From Cedecea neteri (GTDB taxonomy: Bacteria; Pseudomonadota; Gammaproteobacteria; Enterobacterales; Enterobacteriaceae), in contig NZ_CP009458.1 in NCBI RefSeq assembly GCF_000758305.1, forward strand, positions 2,170,001 through 2,234,000: 64,000 nt of DNA, read 5' to 3'. Position 1 is the first letter of the stretch; each line of letters begins with the position of its first letter. Under the pieces are notes generated by a model that was given only the letters and a program-made list of their open reading frames with translations, was not told where the DNA came from and ran no database searches. This document shows, in pieces, positions 16,807-25,749 of the stretch. Made by a program: the position numbers and the translations under genes.

Positions 16807-16832
16807 ACCGGGCATTTAGCCCGGTTTTTTTA
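16807..16832. terminator. Terminator between cof and the cysteine desulfhydrase-like gene
   Basis: Hairpin ACCGGGC/GCCCGGT (16807-16813/16819-16825) followed by seven T. The next gene converges and ends at 16830. Confidence 0.85.
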
Positions 16833-17876
16833 TTTAATCAAACAGCCAATCTCAGCCTTAAACGGAGAAAGATCGCCAATATGATCGTTGACCCAGGCTG
16901 AATTGTAGTAGGACTCAAGGTAGCGTTCGCCGCTGTCGCAAAGCAGCGTCACAATTGAACCGCTCCGGCCTTCCTCACGCATTCTCGCGGCAAGCTGCAG
17001 CACGCCCCACATATTGGTGCCGGTTGAGGCGCCCACTTTACGGCCAAGCTGGGATTCCAGCCATTGCATAGTGGCGACGCTGGCGGCGTCCGGTACGCGC
17101 ATCATCTCGTCAATCACATCAGGAATAAACGAAGGCTCGCAGCGCGGGCGTCCAATACCTTCGATTTTACTGCCGACATCGCTTTTCAGGCCGCAGTCGC
17201 GCTGCTGCCAGTAATCAAGAAATACTGAATTCTGGGGGTCGACGACCACCAACTTTGTGTTGTGGCCCTGGAAGCGAAGATAACGACCAATGGTGGCGGA
17301 GGTGCCGCCGGTCCCCGCGCTCATCACGATGTAATCCGGTACCGGATGCGGCTCATGGGTCATCTGGCGGAAAATACTGTCGGCGATATTGTTGTTTCCG
17401 CGCCAGTCGGTTGCCCGCTCGGCGTAAGTGAACTGATCCATATAATGGCCGTTCAGCTCACGGGCAAGCATTTCAGAAGCGGCGTAAATTTCGCAGGCGC
17501 TGTCTACAAAGTGGCAGCGGCCGCCGTAGAATTCGATTTGTTCAATTTTGCGTTTTGCTGTGCTGGCGGGCATCACGGCAATAAACGGCAAGCCAAGCAG
17601 GCGAGCAAAATAGGCTTCTGACACCGCCGTTGAACCAGAGGAGGCTTCGATAATAGTAGTGCCTTCTTTAATCCAGCCGTTACACAGCCCGTACAGGAAC
17701 AGAGAGCGCGCGAGACGGTGCTTCAGGCTGCCGGTCGGGTGGGTGCTCTCATCCTTCAGATACAGCTGAATACCCGGAAAAGCGGGCAAAGCCAGACGGA
17801 TAAGATGCGTATCCGCAGAGCGTTGATAGTCGGCGTTGATCTCGCTGATGGCGTTGGTTACCCAGGTGCTGGTCAT
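16830..17876 (-). CDS. PLP-dependent cysteine synthase-fold enzyme, probable L-cysteine desulfhydrase
   Basis: 348-residue fold-type II PLP enzyme. The Schiff-base lysine is in P-T-G-S-L-K-H-R near 51-53, the substrate loop is E-A-S-S-G-S-T-A-V-S near 78-87, and the PLP phosphate loop is S-A-G-T-G-G-T-S-A-T. It is divergent from decR, the Lrp-type cysteine-responsive regulator. The same arrangement is described in Pantoea ananatis as ccdA (cysteine desulfhydrase) with ccdR. I therefore infer that it degrades L-cysteine to pyruvate, ammonia and sulfide. E. coli lacks a gene at this position. Biosynthetic cysteine or cystathionine synthase activity is the alternative. Confidence 0.72.
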   Translation of the reverse strand: MTSTWVTNAISEINADYQRSADTHLIRLALPAFPGIQLYLKDESTHPTGSLKHRLARSLFLYGLCNGWIKEGTTIIEASSGSTAVSEAYFARLLGLPFIAVMPASTAKRKIEQIEFYGGRCHFVDSACEIYAASEMLARELNGHYMDQFTYAERATDWRGNNNIADSIFRQMTHEPHPVPDYIVMSAGTGGTSATIGRYLRFQGHNTKLVVVDPQNSVFLDYWQQRDCGLKSDVGSKIEGIGRPRCEPSFIPDVIDEMMRVPDAASVATMQWLESQLGRKVGASTGTNMWGVLQLAARMREEGRSGSIVTLLCDSGERYLESYYNSAWVNDHIGDLSPFKAEIGCLIK

Positions 17877-17963
17877 GGAAAATTCTCATTTATCAATTTG
17901 TGCTTAGCGTAATCCAAAGTCCGGATAAAAAAGTTGCCATTTTGCCTGTTTAGCGTTTCCATT

Positions 17964-17980
17964 AGAGAAAATATTTCTCT
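17964..17980. promoter_or_regulatory. Candidate DecR operator
   Basis: AGAGAAA-ATA-TTTCTCT, a 7-bp-arm perfect inverted repeat 11 nt before the decR start, between decR and the divergent desulfhydrase-like gene. Lrp-family regulators usually bind such AT-rich repeats, so control of both genes is inferred. Confidence 0.5.
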
Positions 17981-17991
17981 CTGGTGGTCTC

Positions 17992-18453
17992 ATGATAGAT
18001 AAAATTGACCAAAAGCTGCTGGCGATGCTGCAGCAGGACTGTACCCTGTCTTTGCAGGCGCTGGCGGATGCCGTTAATCTGACCACCACCCCGTGCTGGA
18101 AACGCTTAAAACGCCTGGAAGACGAAGGCTATATTCGCGGCAAAGTGGCGCTGCTGGACCCGGAAAAACTTGGCCTGGGCCTGACGGCTTTTGTGCTGAT
18201 TAAAACCCAGCAGCACAGCAGCGAGTGGTACTGCAAATTTGTCTCGGTGGTGGAAGCCATGCCCGAAGTACTGGGGTTCTGGCGCATGGCTGGCGAATAC
18301 GACTATCTGATTCGGGTTCAGGTGGCCGACATGAAGCGGTACGACGACTTTTATAAGCGGCTGGTGAACGGCATCCCGGGATTAAGCGATGTCACTTCGA
18401 GTTTTGCCATGGAACAGATAAAATACACCACAGCATTACCTCTAACTTCCTGA
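17992..18453 (+). CDS. decR: DecR, Lrp/AsnC-family cysteine-responsive regulator
   Basis: 153 residues (E. coli DecR/YbaO 152). The N-terminal helix-turn-helix (L-S-L-Q-A-L-A-D-A-V-N-L-T-T-T-P-C-W) is followed by a C-terminal RAM ligand-binding domain containing G-F-W-R-M-A-G-E-Y-D-Y. In E. coli it activates cysteine detoxification genes (yhaOM/cyuPA). Here it sits divergent from a candidate cysteine desulfhydrase, its probable target. The start is an ATG at 17992 behind TGGTGG. Confidence 0.92.
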   Translation: MIDKIDQKLLAMLQQDCTLSLQALADAVNLTTTPCWKRLKRLEDEGYIRGKVALLDPEKLGLGLTAFVLIKTQQHSSEWYCKFVSVVEAMPEVLGFWRMAGEYDYLIRVQVADMKRYDDFYKRLVNGIPGLSDVTSSFAMEQIKYTTALPLTS

Positions 18454-18526
18454 TTCCGCACTGGCGGAACAGTAGCCTTCACTCTTTTGCCCTGGCCGGC
18501 AGGCAGCATTTCAGGATCTAAACTTC

Positions 18527-20308
18527 GTGCGATTATTTGCTCAATTAAGCTGGTACTTCACCCGCGAGTGGCGACGCTACCTCGGCGCGGTGGCATTGCT
18601 TATTATCATCGCTATTTTACAGCTCGTGCCGCCAAAAGTGGTGGGCGTGATTGTGGATGGCGTCGTGCAGCAGCGTCTCTCCTCTCAGCAGGTGCTGATG
18701 TGGATTGGCCTGATGCTGCTTATTGCCGTAGTGGTTTATCTGGTGCGCTATGTCTGGCGTGTTCTGCTGTTCGGGGCGTCTTACCAGCTTGCGGTTGAGC
18801 TGCGGGAAAACTATTACCGCCAGCTAAGCCGCCACCACCCTGAGTTTTATCTCCGCCACCGTACCGGCGACCTGATGGCGCGCGCGACTAACGATGTCGA
18901 TCGCGTGGTATTCGCCGCGGGGGAAGGGGTGCTAACGCTGGTAGACTCGCTGGTCATGGGGCTGGCGGTGCTGATCGTCATGTCCACTCAAATCAGCTGG
19001 CAGCTCACTCTGCTGGCGCTTTTGCCAATGCCGATCATGGCCGTGGTGATCAAACGCGACGGTGCCCGTTTGCACGATCGCTTCAAAGTGGCGCAGGCTG
19101 CGTTCTCAGCCTTAAACGATCGTACTCAAGAAAGCATGACCAGCATCCGCATGATCAAGGCGTTCGGCCTTGAAGACAGGCAGTCGGCGCTGTTTGCCGC
19201 CGAAGCTCAGGATGCCGGGGCGAAGAACATGCGCGTTGCGCGTATTGATGCCCGTTTTGATCCCACCATTTATGTGGCGATTGGGGCCGCAAACCTTTTA
19301 GCCATCGGCGGCGGAAGCTGGATGGTTATCGACGGCGCGCTTACCCTGGGGCAGCTCACAAGCTTTGTGATGTACCTCGGTCTGATGATCTGGCCAATGC
19401 TGGCGCTGGCCTGGATGTTCAATATTGTCGAACGAGGAAGTGCGGCCTACAGCCGTATCCGCGCGATGCTGGAAGAAGAGCCGGGCGTGGTCGACGGTGA
19501 TAAAACGCTGCCGGAAGGGCGGGCTGAACTGGTGGCTGCGATTCGACAGTTCCACTACCCGCAGACAGCTCAGCCGACGCTGCAAAACGTCAACTTCACC
19601 CTTAAACCGGGTGAAATGCTTGGCCTGTGCGGGCCAACGGGGTCCGGTAAAAGCACGATTCTCGCGCTGATCCAGCGTCATTTCGACGTGGAAGAGGGCG
19701 ATATTCGCTACCACGATATTCCGCTCACGGCGCTGAAAATTGACGGCTGGAGAAGCCGCCTGGCTATCGTGAACCAGACGCCATTCCTGTTCTCTGACAC
19801 CGTAGCCAGCAACATTGCGCTGGGTAAGCCGGGTGCAACGCAGGAGGAGATTGAGCATGTCGCTCGCCTGGCCAGCGTCCATGAAGATATCCTGCGCTTG
19901 CCGCAAGGGTACGACACCGAAGTGGGTGAGCGTGGGGTCATGCTTTCCGGCGGGCAAAAACAGCGCATTTCTATTGCCAGGGCGCTGCTGCTTGATGCCG
20001 AAATCCTGATCCTGGATGACGCGCTTTCCGCAGTAGATGGCCGCACCGAGCACCAAATTCTGCACAACCTGCGCGAGTGGGGCGAACATCGCACGGTTAT
20101 TATCAGTGCCCACCGCCTGTCGGCATTAACGGAAGCCAGCGAGATCCTGGTGATGCAGCACGGACATATTGCCCAGCGCGGCAGCCATGACGCGCTGGCG
20201 TCTCAGTCGGGCTGGTATCGGGATATGTACCGTTACCAACAGCTGGAGGCCGCGCTGGACGAAGCGCCGGAGCAGGAAGAAGTCAGGGAGAACGCCAATG
20301 AGTCGTAA
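18527..20308 (+). CDS. mdlA: MdlA, ABC exporter half-transporter
   Basis: 593 residues with a GTG start, matching E. coli MdlA (590). The N-terminal six-helix exporter domain (to about 310) is followed by an ATPase with Walker A G-P-T-G-S-G-K-S, signature L-S-G-G-Q-K-Q-R and Walker B I-L-I-L-D-D. The residue after Walker B is Asp-Ala, not Glu-Ala, so this half carries a degenerate catalytic glutamate. MdlB supplies the consensus one, typical of asymmetric heterodimers. The substrate is unknown. Its end overlaps mdlB by 11 nt. Confidence 0.94.
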   Translation: MRLFAQLSWYFTREWRRYLGAVALLIIIAILQLVPPKVVGVIVDGVVQQRLSSQQVLMWIGLMLLIAVVVYLVRYVWRVLLFGASYQLAVELRENYYRQLSRHHPEFYLRHRTGDLMARATNDVDRVVFAAGEGVLTLVDSLVMGLAVLIVMSTQISWQLTLLALLPMPIMAVVIKRDGARLHDRFKVAQAAFSALNDRTQESMTSIRMIKAFGLEDRQSALFAAEAQDAGAKNMRVARIDARFDPTIYVAIGAANLLAIGGGSWMVIDGALTLGQLTSFVMYLGLMIWPMLALAWMFNIVERGSAAYSRIRAMLEEEPGVVDGDKTLPEGRAELVAAIRQFHYPQTAQPTLQNVNFTLKPGEMLGLCGPTGSGKSTILALIQRHFDVEEGDIRYHDIPLTALKIDGWRSRLAIVNQTPFLFSDTVASNIALGKPGATQEEIEHVARLASVHEDILRLPQGYDTEVGERGVMLSGGQKQRISIARALLLDAEILILDDALSAVDGRTEHQILHNLREWGEHRTVIISAHRLSALTEASEILVMQHGHIAQRGSHDALASQSGWYRDMYRYQQLEAALDEAPEQEEVRENANES

Positions 20309-22073
20309 ACAACAGTGGCCTACCATTAAGCGCCTGCTGGCTTACGGATCGCCGTGGCGCAAACCGCTGGGCGGAGCGATGCTCATGCTTTGGGTCGCGG
20401 CTGCCGCTGAGGTTTGCGGCCCGGTATTGGTGAGCTATTTCATTGATAACCTGGTGGCGAAAAACCAAATGCCGCTTGGCCTCGCGGCCGGACTGGCGGT
20501 GGCTTATATCCTGCTGTCAATCAGCGCCGCAGGACTGCACTATCTTCAGGCGCTGCTGTTTAACCGGGCGGCGGTGGGCGTGGTGCAAAAACTGCGTACC
20601 GATGTCATGGACGCTGCACTGCGTCAGCCGCTGAGCGCGTTTGACACGCAGCCGGTAGGGCAACTGATCTCGCGCGTAACAAACGACACCGAAGTAATTC
20701 GCGATCTGTATGTCACCGTTGTGGCAACGGTACTGCGCAGCGCGGCGCTGATTGGCGCTATGCTGGTGGCGATGTTCACGCTTGACTGGCGCATGGCGCT
20801 GGTGGCGATAACTATCTTCCCGGCGGTGATCGCCGTGATGTTTATCTACCAGCGCTACAGCACGCCGATTGTGCGCCGGGTCCGCGGCTATCTGGCGGAC
20901 ATTAACGACGGGTTTAACGAAGTTATCAACGGCATGAGCGTGATTCAGCAGTTTCGCCAGCAGGCCCGCTTCGGCGAACGCATGGGGCAGGCAAGCCGTT
21001 CTCATTATCTCGCACGCATGCAAACCCTTCGGCTCGACGGCTGGCTTCTGCGGCCGCTGCTGAGCCTGTTTTCGGCGATGATTCTGTGCGGCCTGCTGAT
21101 GCTGTTCGGCTTCACCTCGCGCGGCACCATCGAAGTTGGCGTACTGTATGCCTTTATTAACTATCTTGGCCGCCTGAACGAACCGCTGATCGAGCTGACT
21201 ACCCAGCAGTCCATTCTGCAGCAGGCGGTGGTGGCCGGGGAGCGCGTGTTTGAGCTGATGGACGGCAAACGACAGGATTACGGCAATGACAATCGGCCCC
21301 TCGCCAGCGGCGCTATCAGCGTCGATAACGTCTCATTTGCCTACCGGGGCGATCGCCTGGTGCTGCAGGACATTAATCTGGAAGTGCCTTCGCGCAGCTT
21401 TATTGCCCTGGTCGGGCATACCGGCAGCGGGAAAAGCACCCTGGCCAACCTGCTGATGGGCTATTACCCGTTAACGAAGGGTGAAATACGCCTCGATTGC
21501 CGGCCGCTGGACTCCCTCAGCCATGAAACGCTGCGTCGCGGCGTGGCGATGGTGCAGCAGGATCCGGTGGTGATGGCCGATTCGTTCTTTGCCAACGTAA
21601 CCCTGGGACGGGATATTAGCGAAGAAATGGTCTGGCAGGCACTGGAGACGGTTCAGCTTGCCGAACTGGCGCGTGCACTGCCGGAAGGCATTCATACCCG
21701 CCTGGGTGAGCAGGGGAACAATCTCTCCGTTGGTCAGAAGCAGCTGCTTGCTCTGGCGCGCGTGCTGGTTGAAGCGCCGCAGATCCTGATTCTTGATGAG
21801 GCTACGGCAAACATCGACTCCGGGACCGAGCAGGCGATCCAGCGGGCGCTGGCGGCGGTACGTCAGCACACAACCCTGGTGGTGATTGCCCATCGTTTGT
21901 CCACTATTACCGACGCCGACACGATTCTGGTGCTGCATCGCGGTCAGGCCGTGGAACGCGGCACGCACAGCGAACTGCTGGCGCAGCAGGGCCGCTACTG
22001 GCAAATGTATCAGCTTCAGTTAGCGGGCGAGGAACTAGCCGCCTCTGCACAGGAAGAATCGCTCACGGCCTGA
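20298..22073 (+). CDS. mdlB: MdlB, ABC exporter half-transporter
   Basis: 591 residues (E. coli 593), partner of MdlA. It has the same layout: six membrane helices, then an ATPase with Walker A G-H-T-G-S-G-K-S, signature L-S-V-G-Q-K-Q-L and Walker B I-L-I-L-D-E-A with the catalytic Glu. I placed the start at ATG 20298 inside the mdlA 3' end, which implies translational coupling; the open frame extends upstream to 20169 but that part is the mdlA reading in another frame. An NtrC-like site for glnK begins at its stop codon. Confidence 0.94.
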   Translation: MSRKQQWPTIKRLLAYGSPWRKPLGGAMLMLWVAAAAEVCGPVLVSYFIDNLVAKNQMPLGLAAGLAVAYILLSISAAGLHYLQALLFNRAAVGVVQKLRTDVMDAALRQPLSAFDTQPVGQLISRVTNDTEVIRDLYVTVVATVLRSAALIGAMLVAMFTLDWRMALVAITIFPAVIAVMFIYQRYSTPIVRRVRGYLADINDGFNEVINGMSVIQQFRQQARFGERMGQASRSHYLARMQTLRLDGWLLRPLLSLFSAMILCGLLMLFGFTSRGTIEVGVLYAFINYLGRLNEPLIELTTQQSILQQAVVAGERVFELMDGKRQDYGNDNRPLASGAISVDNVSFAYRGDRLVLQDINLEVPSRSFIALVGHTGSGKSTLANLLMGYYPLTKGEIRLDCRPLDSLSHETLRRGVAMVQQDPVVMADSFFANVTLGRDISEEMVWQALETVQLAELARALPEGIHTRLGEQGNNLSVGQKQLLALARVLVEAPQILILDEATANIDSGTEQAIQRALAAVRQHTTLVVIAHRLSTITDADTILVLHRGQAVERGTHSELLAQQGRYWQMYQLQLAGEELAASAQEESLTA

Positions 22074-22090
22074 TGCACCACAACCATGCA
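22074..22090 (+). promoter_or_regulatory. Candidate NtrC site 1 upstream of glnK
   Basis: TGCACCACAACCATGCA has one perfect and one 4/6 half-site against TGCACY-N5-GGTGCA. It directly follows the mdlB stop. Confidence 0.55.
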
Positions 22091-22135
22091 ATGGGCCGCA
22101 TAAAAACCTTCGCTTCTCCGCGTTGGTGCAAAATG

Positions 22136-22169
22136 AAAACGCATCCTGCACTGCAGTGGTGCGTTTTTT
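22136..22169 (+). terminator. Terminator of mdlAB
   Basis: Hairpin with outer arms AAAACGCA/TGCGTTTT (22136-22143/22160-22167) and an inner CACTGCAGTG palindrome, ending in a T-run. NtrC site 2 is nested inside it. Confidence 0.7.
22147..22163 (+). promoter_or_regulatory. Candidate NtrC site 2 upstream of glnK
   Basis: TGCACTGCAGTGGTGCG matches the NtrC palindrome TGCACY-N5-GGTGCA at 11 of 12 conserved positions. It lies about 120 nt before the sigma-54 promoter, a normal enhancer distance. Confidence 0.75.
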
Positions 22170-22269
22170 CTTTTCAGACTAATCCCGCCCGATCTCACTC
22201 CCTGACCCGGCTTTCCTGTAACCCGCCTGAAGCCTGAAAACGTGCTGAATCACCCTGATTTTCTATTCC

Positions 22270-22285
22270 TGGCATGGGCTTTGCT
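22270..22285 (+). promoter_or_regulatory. Sigma-54 promoter of glnK-amtB
   Basis: TGGCATGGGCTTTGCT has the -24 GG (22271-22272) and -12 GC (22283-22284) separated by exactly 10 nt, as sigma-54 RNA polymerase requires. Confidence 0.88.
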
Positions 22286-22333
22286 TTGCTCTCTACGTGC
22301 AGGTAACGACCTAATTCTGAGTGGAGAGAATTT

Positions 22334-22672
22334 ATGAAGCTGGTAACCGTGGTAATCAAACCGTTCAAGCTTGAAGACGTGCGTGAAGCGCTCTCTTCAA
22401 TCGGTATTCAGGGGCTTACCGTGACCGAAGTTAAAGGTTTCGGCCGCCAGAAAGGCCATGCGGAGCTTTACCGTGGTGCCGAGTACAGCGTCAACTTTCT
22501 GCCGAAAGTAAAAATCGATGTTGCTATTGCTGACGACCAGCTCGATGAAGTTATCGACGTGATCAGCAAAGCCGCCTACACCGGCAAAATCGGTGATGGG
22601 AAAATCTTCGTTGCAGAACTGCAACGCGTTATTCGTATTCGTACCGGCGAAGCCGACGAAGCCGCTCTGTAA
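22334..22672 (+). CDS. glnK: GlnK, PII nitrogen signalling protein
   Basis: 112 residues. The trimeric PII protein plugs the AmtB ammonium channel when nitrogen is plentiful. Its T-loop contains Tyr51 (A-E-Y-S-V-N-F), which GlnD uridylylates under nitrogen limitation. The ATP/2-oxoglutarate-binding B- and C-loops (T-G-K-I-G-D-G-K-I-F at about 83-92, R-I-R-T-G-E) are intact. It is 31 nt from amtB and shares its sigma-54/NtrC promoter. Confidence 0.97.
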   Translation: MKLVTVVIKPFKLEDVREALSSIGIQGLTVTEVKGFGRQKGHAELYRGAEYSVNFLPKVKIDVAIADDQLDEVIDVISKAAYTGKIGDGKIFVAELQRVIRIRTGEADEAAL

Positions 22673-22703
22673 CTGCTGGCAAGCCTTGATTGGGATGGGA
22701 AAA

Positions 22704-23996
22704 ATGAAAAAATTAGCTGCACTCCTTGGTTTAGGCGCCCTGGCTTTATTGCCGACGCTCGCCTTCGCTGCGGACGCGCCTGCGGTCGCGGACAAAGCCG
22801 ACAACGCCTTTATGATGATATGCACCGCGCTGGTGCTGTTTATGACCATCCCAGGCCTTGCGCTTTTTTACGGCGGTCTGATTCGCTCTAAAAACGTGCT
22901 GTCGATGCTGACGCAAATCTCCGTCACCTTCGCCCTGGTTTGCGTGCTGTGGGTCGTGTACGGCTACAGCCTGGCGTTTGGTACCGGCAACAACTTCTTC
23001 GGCAGCTTTGACTGGGTGATGCTGAAAAACATCCAGTTGAAAGCGCTGATGGGCACTTTCTATCAGTACATTCATGTGGCGTTCCAGGGCTCCTTCGCCT
23101 GTATTACCGTTGGACTGGTGGTAGGGTCGCTCTCCGAACGCGTGCGCTTCTCTGCGGTAGTGATTTTTGCTGCCGTCTGGCTGACGCTCTCTTATGTGCC
23201 AATTGCGCACATGGTCTGGGGCGGCGGTATTCTGGCTACGCACGGCGCGCTGGACTTCGCGGGCGGTACCGTGGTGCACATTAACGCCGCTGTTGCTGGC
23301 TTAGTAGGTGCTTACCTGGTGGGTAAACGCGTTGGCTTCGGCAAAGAAGCATTCAAGCCGCACAACCTGCCAATGGTGTTTATCGGTACTGCAATCCTGT
23401 ACTTCGGCTGGTTTGGCTTTAACGCCGGTTCCGCAAGCGCGGCAAACGAAATTGCAGCTCTGGCGTTCGTGAATACCGTTGTTGCCACTGCTGCGGCGAT
23501 TCTCTCCTGGGTCTTCGGCGAGTGGGCACTGCGCGGTAAACCTTCTCTGCTGGGCGCCTGTTCAGGTGCTATCGCAGGTCTGGTCGGTATTACCCCTGCG
23601 TGTGGCTATGTTGGCGTGGGCGGCGCGTTGCTGATTGGCCTGGTTGTTGGTCTGGCTGGCCTGTGGGGCGTGACGACGCTGAAAAAATGGCTGAACGTGG
23701 ATGACCCATGTGATGTGTTCGGTGTGCACGGCGTCTGCGGCATCATCGGCTGCATCATGACCGGTATCTTCGCGGCAACTTCTCTGGGCGGTGTGGGTTA
23801 TGCAGAAGGCGTGACTATGGGGCATCAGCTTCTGGTTCAGCTTGAAAGCGTGGCTATCACCATTGTCTGGTCTGGCGTGGTGGCGTTCATCGCGTTCAAG
23901 ATTGCTGACCTGACCGTAGGTCTGCGCGTACCAGAAGAGCAAGAGCGCGAAGGCCTGGACGTGAACAGCCACGGCGAAAACGCGTACAACAACTGA
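22704..23996 (+). CDS. amtB: AmtB ammonium channel
   Basis: 430-residue inner-membrane channel of the Amt/MEP/Rh family. A cleavable signal peptide (to about A-F-A-A, residue 20) is followed by eleven membrane helices. The family motif D-F-A-G-G-T-V-V-H-I-N-A, with the first pore His, and the second pore-His region F-G-V-H-G-V are present. The C-terminal tail for GlnK contact (V-G-L-R-V-P-E-E-Q-E) matches E. coli. I chose ATG 22704, with GGGA eight nt upstream; ATG 22695 is a close alternative, and the frame opens as far as 22593. Confidence 0.96.
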   Translation: MKKLAALLGLGALALLPTLAFAADAPAVADKADNAFMMICTALVLFMTIPGLALFYGGLIRSKNVLSMLTQISVTFALVCVLWVVYGYSLAFGTGNNFFGSFDWVMLKNIQLKALMGTFYQYIHVAFQGSFACITVGLVVGSLSERVRFSAVVIFAAVWLTLSYVPIAHMVWGGGILATHGALDFAGGTVVHINAAVAGLVGAYLVGKRVGFGKEAFKPHNLPMVFIGTAILYFGWFGFNAGSASAANEIAALAFVNTVVATAAAILSWVFGEWALRGKPSLLGACSGAIAGLVGITPACGYVGVGGALLIGLVVGLAGLWGVTTLKKWLNVDDPCDVFGVHGVCGIIGCIMTGIFAATSLGGVGYAEGVTMGHQLLVQLESVAITIVWSGVVAFIAFKIADLTVGLRVPEEQEREGLDVNSHGENAYNN

Positions 23997-24005
23997 TTCG
24001 TTATC

Positions 24006-24033
24006 AAAACCTCGCCCGGTTGGGCGAGGTTTT
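24006..24033 (+). terminator. Terminator of amtB
   Basis: Twelve-base-pair hairpin AAAACCTCGCCC/GGGCGAGGTTTT (24006-24017/24022-24033), usable in both directions. Confidence 0.85.
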
Positions 24034-24048
24034 ACTTCTCTCTGAATG

Positions 24049-24074
24049 CCACCTGTTATGCAGGTGGTTTTTTT
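24049..24074 (+). terminator. Second terminator between amtB and tesB
   Basis: Hairpin CCACCTG/CAGGTGG (24049-24055/24061-24067) followed by seven T. Confidence 0.8.
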
Positions 24075-24087
24075 ATTTCAGCGTTAA

Positions 24088-24948
24088 CTACCCGCGATGG
24101 CGCATGACGCCTTCCTGAACCGTCGATGCGACCAGTACGCCATCCTGCGTATAAAACTCCCCACGAACAAAGCCGCGAGCGCTTGACGCGGAGGTGCTTT
24201 CCACGCTGTACAGCAGCCACTCGTTCATGTCGAACGGACGGTGGAACCACATGGAATGATCGATAGTCGCGACCTGCATCCCCGGTTCGAGGAAACCGAC
24301 GCCATGCGGCTGTAAGGCAACCGGCAGGAAATTGAAGTCGGACGCATAGCCGAGCAGATACTGATGCACACGCAGATCCTGTGGCATGCTGCCGTTAGCG
24401 CGGATCCAGACCTGGCGAGCCGGTTGATCGACATGACCTTTCAGCGGGTTATGGAACACGACCGGGCGAATCTCCAGCGGCTTTTCACTCAGAAACTTCT
24501 CTTTCGCCTGCTGCGGCAGGAATTTTTCCAGCGAGCGCGCAATCTCTGTCTCGGATGGAAGCGCATCCGGTTTCGGTGCCGCAGGCATCTCTTTTTGGTG
24601 CTCATAACCAGGTTCAGGTGCCTGGAATGAAGCAGTCATGTAGAAGATAGGTTTGCCGTTTTGCACCGCAGCAACGCGGCGAGCGCTAAAACTGTTGCCG
24701 TCGCGCAGGGTTTCTACGTCATAAACAATGGGTTTTTGGCTGTCGCCCGGACGTAAAAAATAGCTATGGAAAGAGTGAACAAGGCGGTCTTCAGGCACGG
24801 TTTCTTTTGCCGCGTAAAGCGCCTGGCCGACCACTTGCCCGCCAAACACCTGGCGCAGGCCTAAATCCTCGCTTTGGCCACGGAACAATCCCTCTTCAAT
24901 TTTTTCCAGGTTAAGTAACGCCAATAAATTGCTGAGCGCCTGACTCAT
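24088..24948 (-). CDS. tesB: Acyl-CoA thioesterase II
   Basis: 286 residues, identical in length to E. coli TesB. Two hot-dog domains hydrolyse medium- and long-chain acyl-CoAs. The N-terminal F-G-G-Q-V-V-G-Q-A and the C-terminal D-H-S-M-W-F-H (catalytic Asp near 204), S-T-S-A-S-S-A-R-G and V-A-S-T-V-Q-E-G-V (catalytic Gln near 278) are present. It converges with amtB. Confidence 0.96.
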   Translation of the reverse strand: MSQALSNLLALLNLEKIEEGLFRGQSEDLGLRQVFGGQVVGQALYAAKETVPEDRLVHSFHSYFLRPGDSQKPIVYDVETLRDGNSFSARRVAAVQNGKPIFYMTASFQAPEPGYEHQKEMPAAPKPDALPSETEIARSLEKFLPQQAKEKFLSEKPLEIRPVVFHNPLKGHVDQPARQVWIRANGSMPQDLRVHQYLLGYASDFNFLPVALQPHGVGFLEPGMQVATIDHSMWFHRPFDMNEWLLYSVESTSASSARGFVRGEFYTQDGVLVASTVQEGVMRHRG

Positions 24949-25148
24949 AAAATGTCCTCAATAAAAGGGAATGTGGCAAATTTCATCGATTATAACATGC
25001 CCGTAAACGGCGTATTTGATGAGCTGATGCTGGGAACATTCCTGGTTTTGAGCAGAATTCAGTGATCTGTGCCACACTTAAGCCGTTAAGCGCGTTTTTC
25101 AGCGGGGTTCGTCCCCGGCGCTACATTGATAATAAGGAGAAAAAATCA

Positions 25149-25721
25149 ATGAAACTTGTGCCTATGTTAAGTGCTTTGGCCATCGCGGTTGCTGTTGCAG
25201 GTTGTTCACATAAGAGTGCTGATGTGCCGACTCCTGCGCCGAGTGCCTCCGCCGGGGCCGCATCTGCCCAGCAATCTAACATCGCAATGCCTAACGTCTC
25301 CGGTACGGCATGGATCCGTCAGCGGGTTGCTCTGCCGCCAGATGCGGTGCTGACCGTTACCGTTTCCGATGCTTCACTGGCCGATGCCCCTTCTAAAGTC
25401 ATTGCCCAGAAAGTCACGCGTACCGAAGGTAAACAGGCGCCTTTCAGCTTCGTGATCCCGTTCAATCCGGCTGACATTCAGCCGAACGCACGTATCCTGC
25501 TAAGTGCCGCCATCACCGTGGACGGTAAGCTGATGTTTATCACCGATACCTTCCAGCCGGTGATCAACCAGGGCGGGACGAAGGCCGACCTGACGCTGGT
25601 GCCGGTACAAAATACGGCGATTCCGCTTCAGCAAGGCGGCGGGGCGGCAACAACGGTGCCATCCACCTCGCCAACTCAGGTGACGCCATCTTCGGCGGTG
25701 CCTGCGCCAACAACGTACTAA
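25149..25721 (+). CDS. ybaY: YbaY lipoprotein
   Basis: 190-residue predicted lipoprotein, same length as E. coli YbaY, with lipobox V-A-G-C (Cys at 18). A YbaY-type beta-sandwich domain (about 48-155, N-V-S-G-T-A-W-I-R-Q onward) is followed by a low-complexity Thr/Ser/Pro tail. The role is unknown; E. coli ybaY is osmotically induced. The start at 25149 follows AAGGAGA; the open frame reaches back to 25062 without support. Confidence 0.92.
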   Translation: MKLVPMLSALAIAVAVAGCSHKSADVPTPAPSASAGAASAQQSNIAMPNVSGTAWIRQRVALPPDAVLTVTVSDASLADAPSKVIAQKVTRTEGKQAPFSFVIPFNPADIQPNARILLSAAITVDGKLMFITDTFQPVINQGGTKADLTLVPVQNTAIPLQQGGGAATTVPSTSPTQVTPSSAVPAPTTY

Positions 25722-25725
25722 AGCG

Positions 25726-25749
25726 AAACGCCCCCGAATGGGGGCGTTT
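25726..25749. terminator. Terminator between ybaY and ybaZ
   Basis: Perfect 10-bp hairpin AAACGCCCCC/GGGGGCGTTT (25726-25735/25740-25749) between convergent genes. Its last base overlaps the ybaZ stop. Confidence 0.85.
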
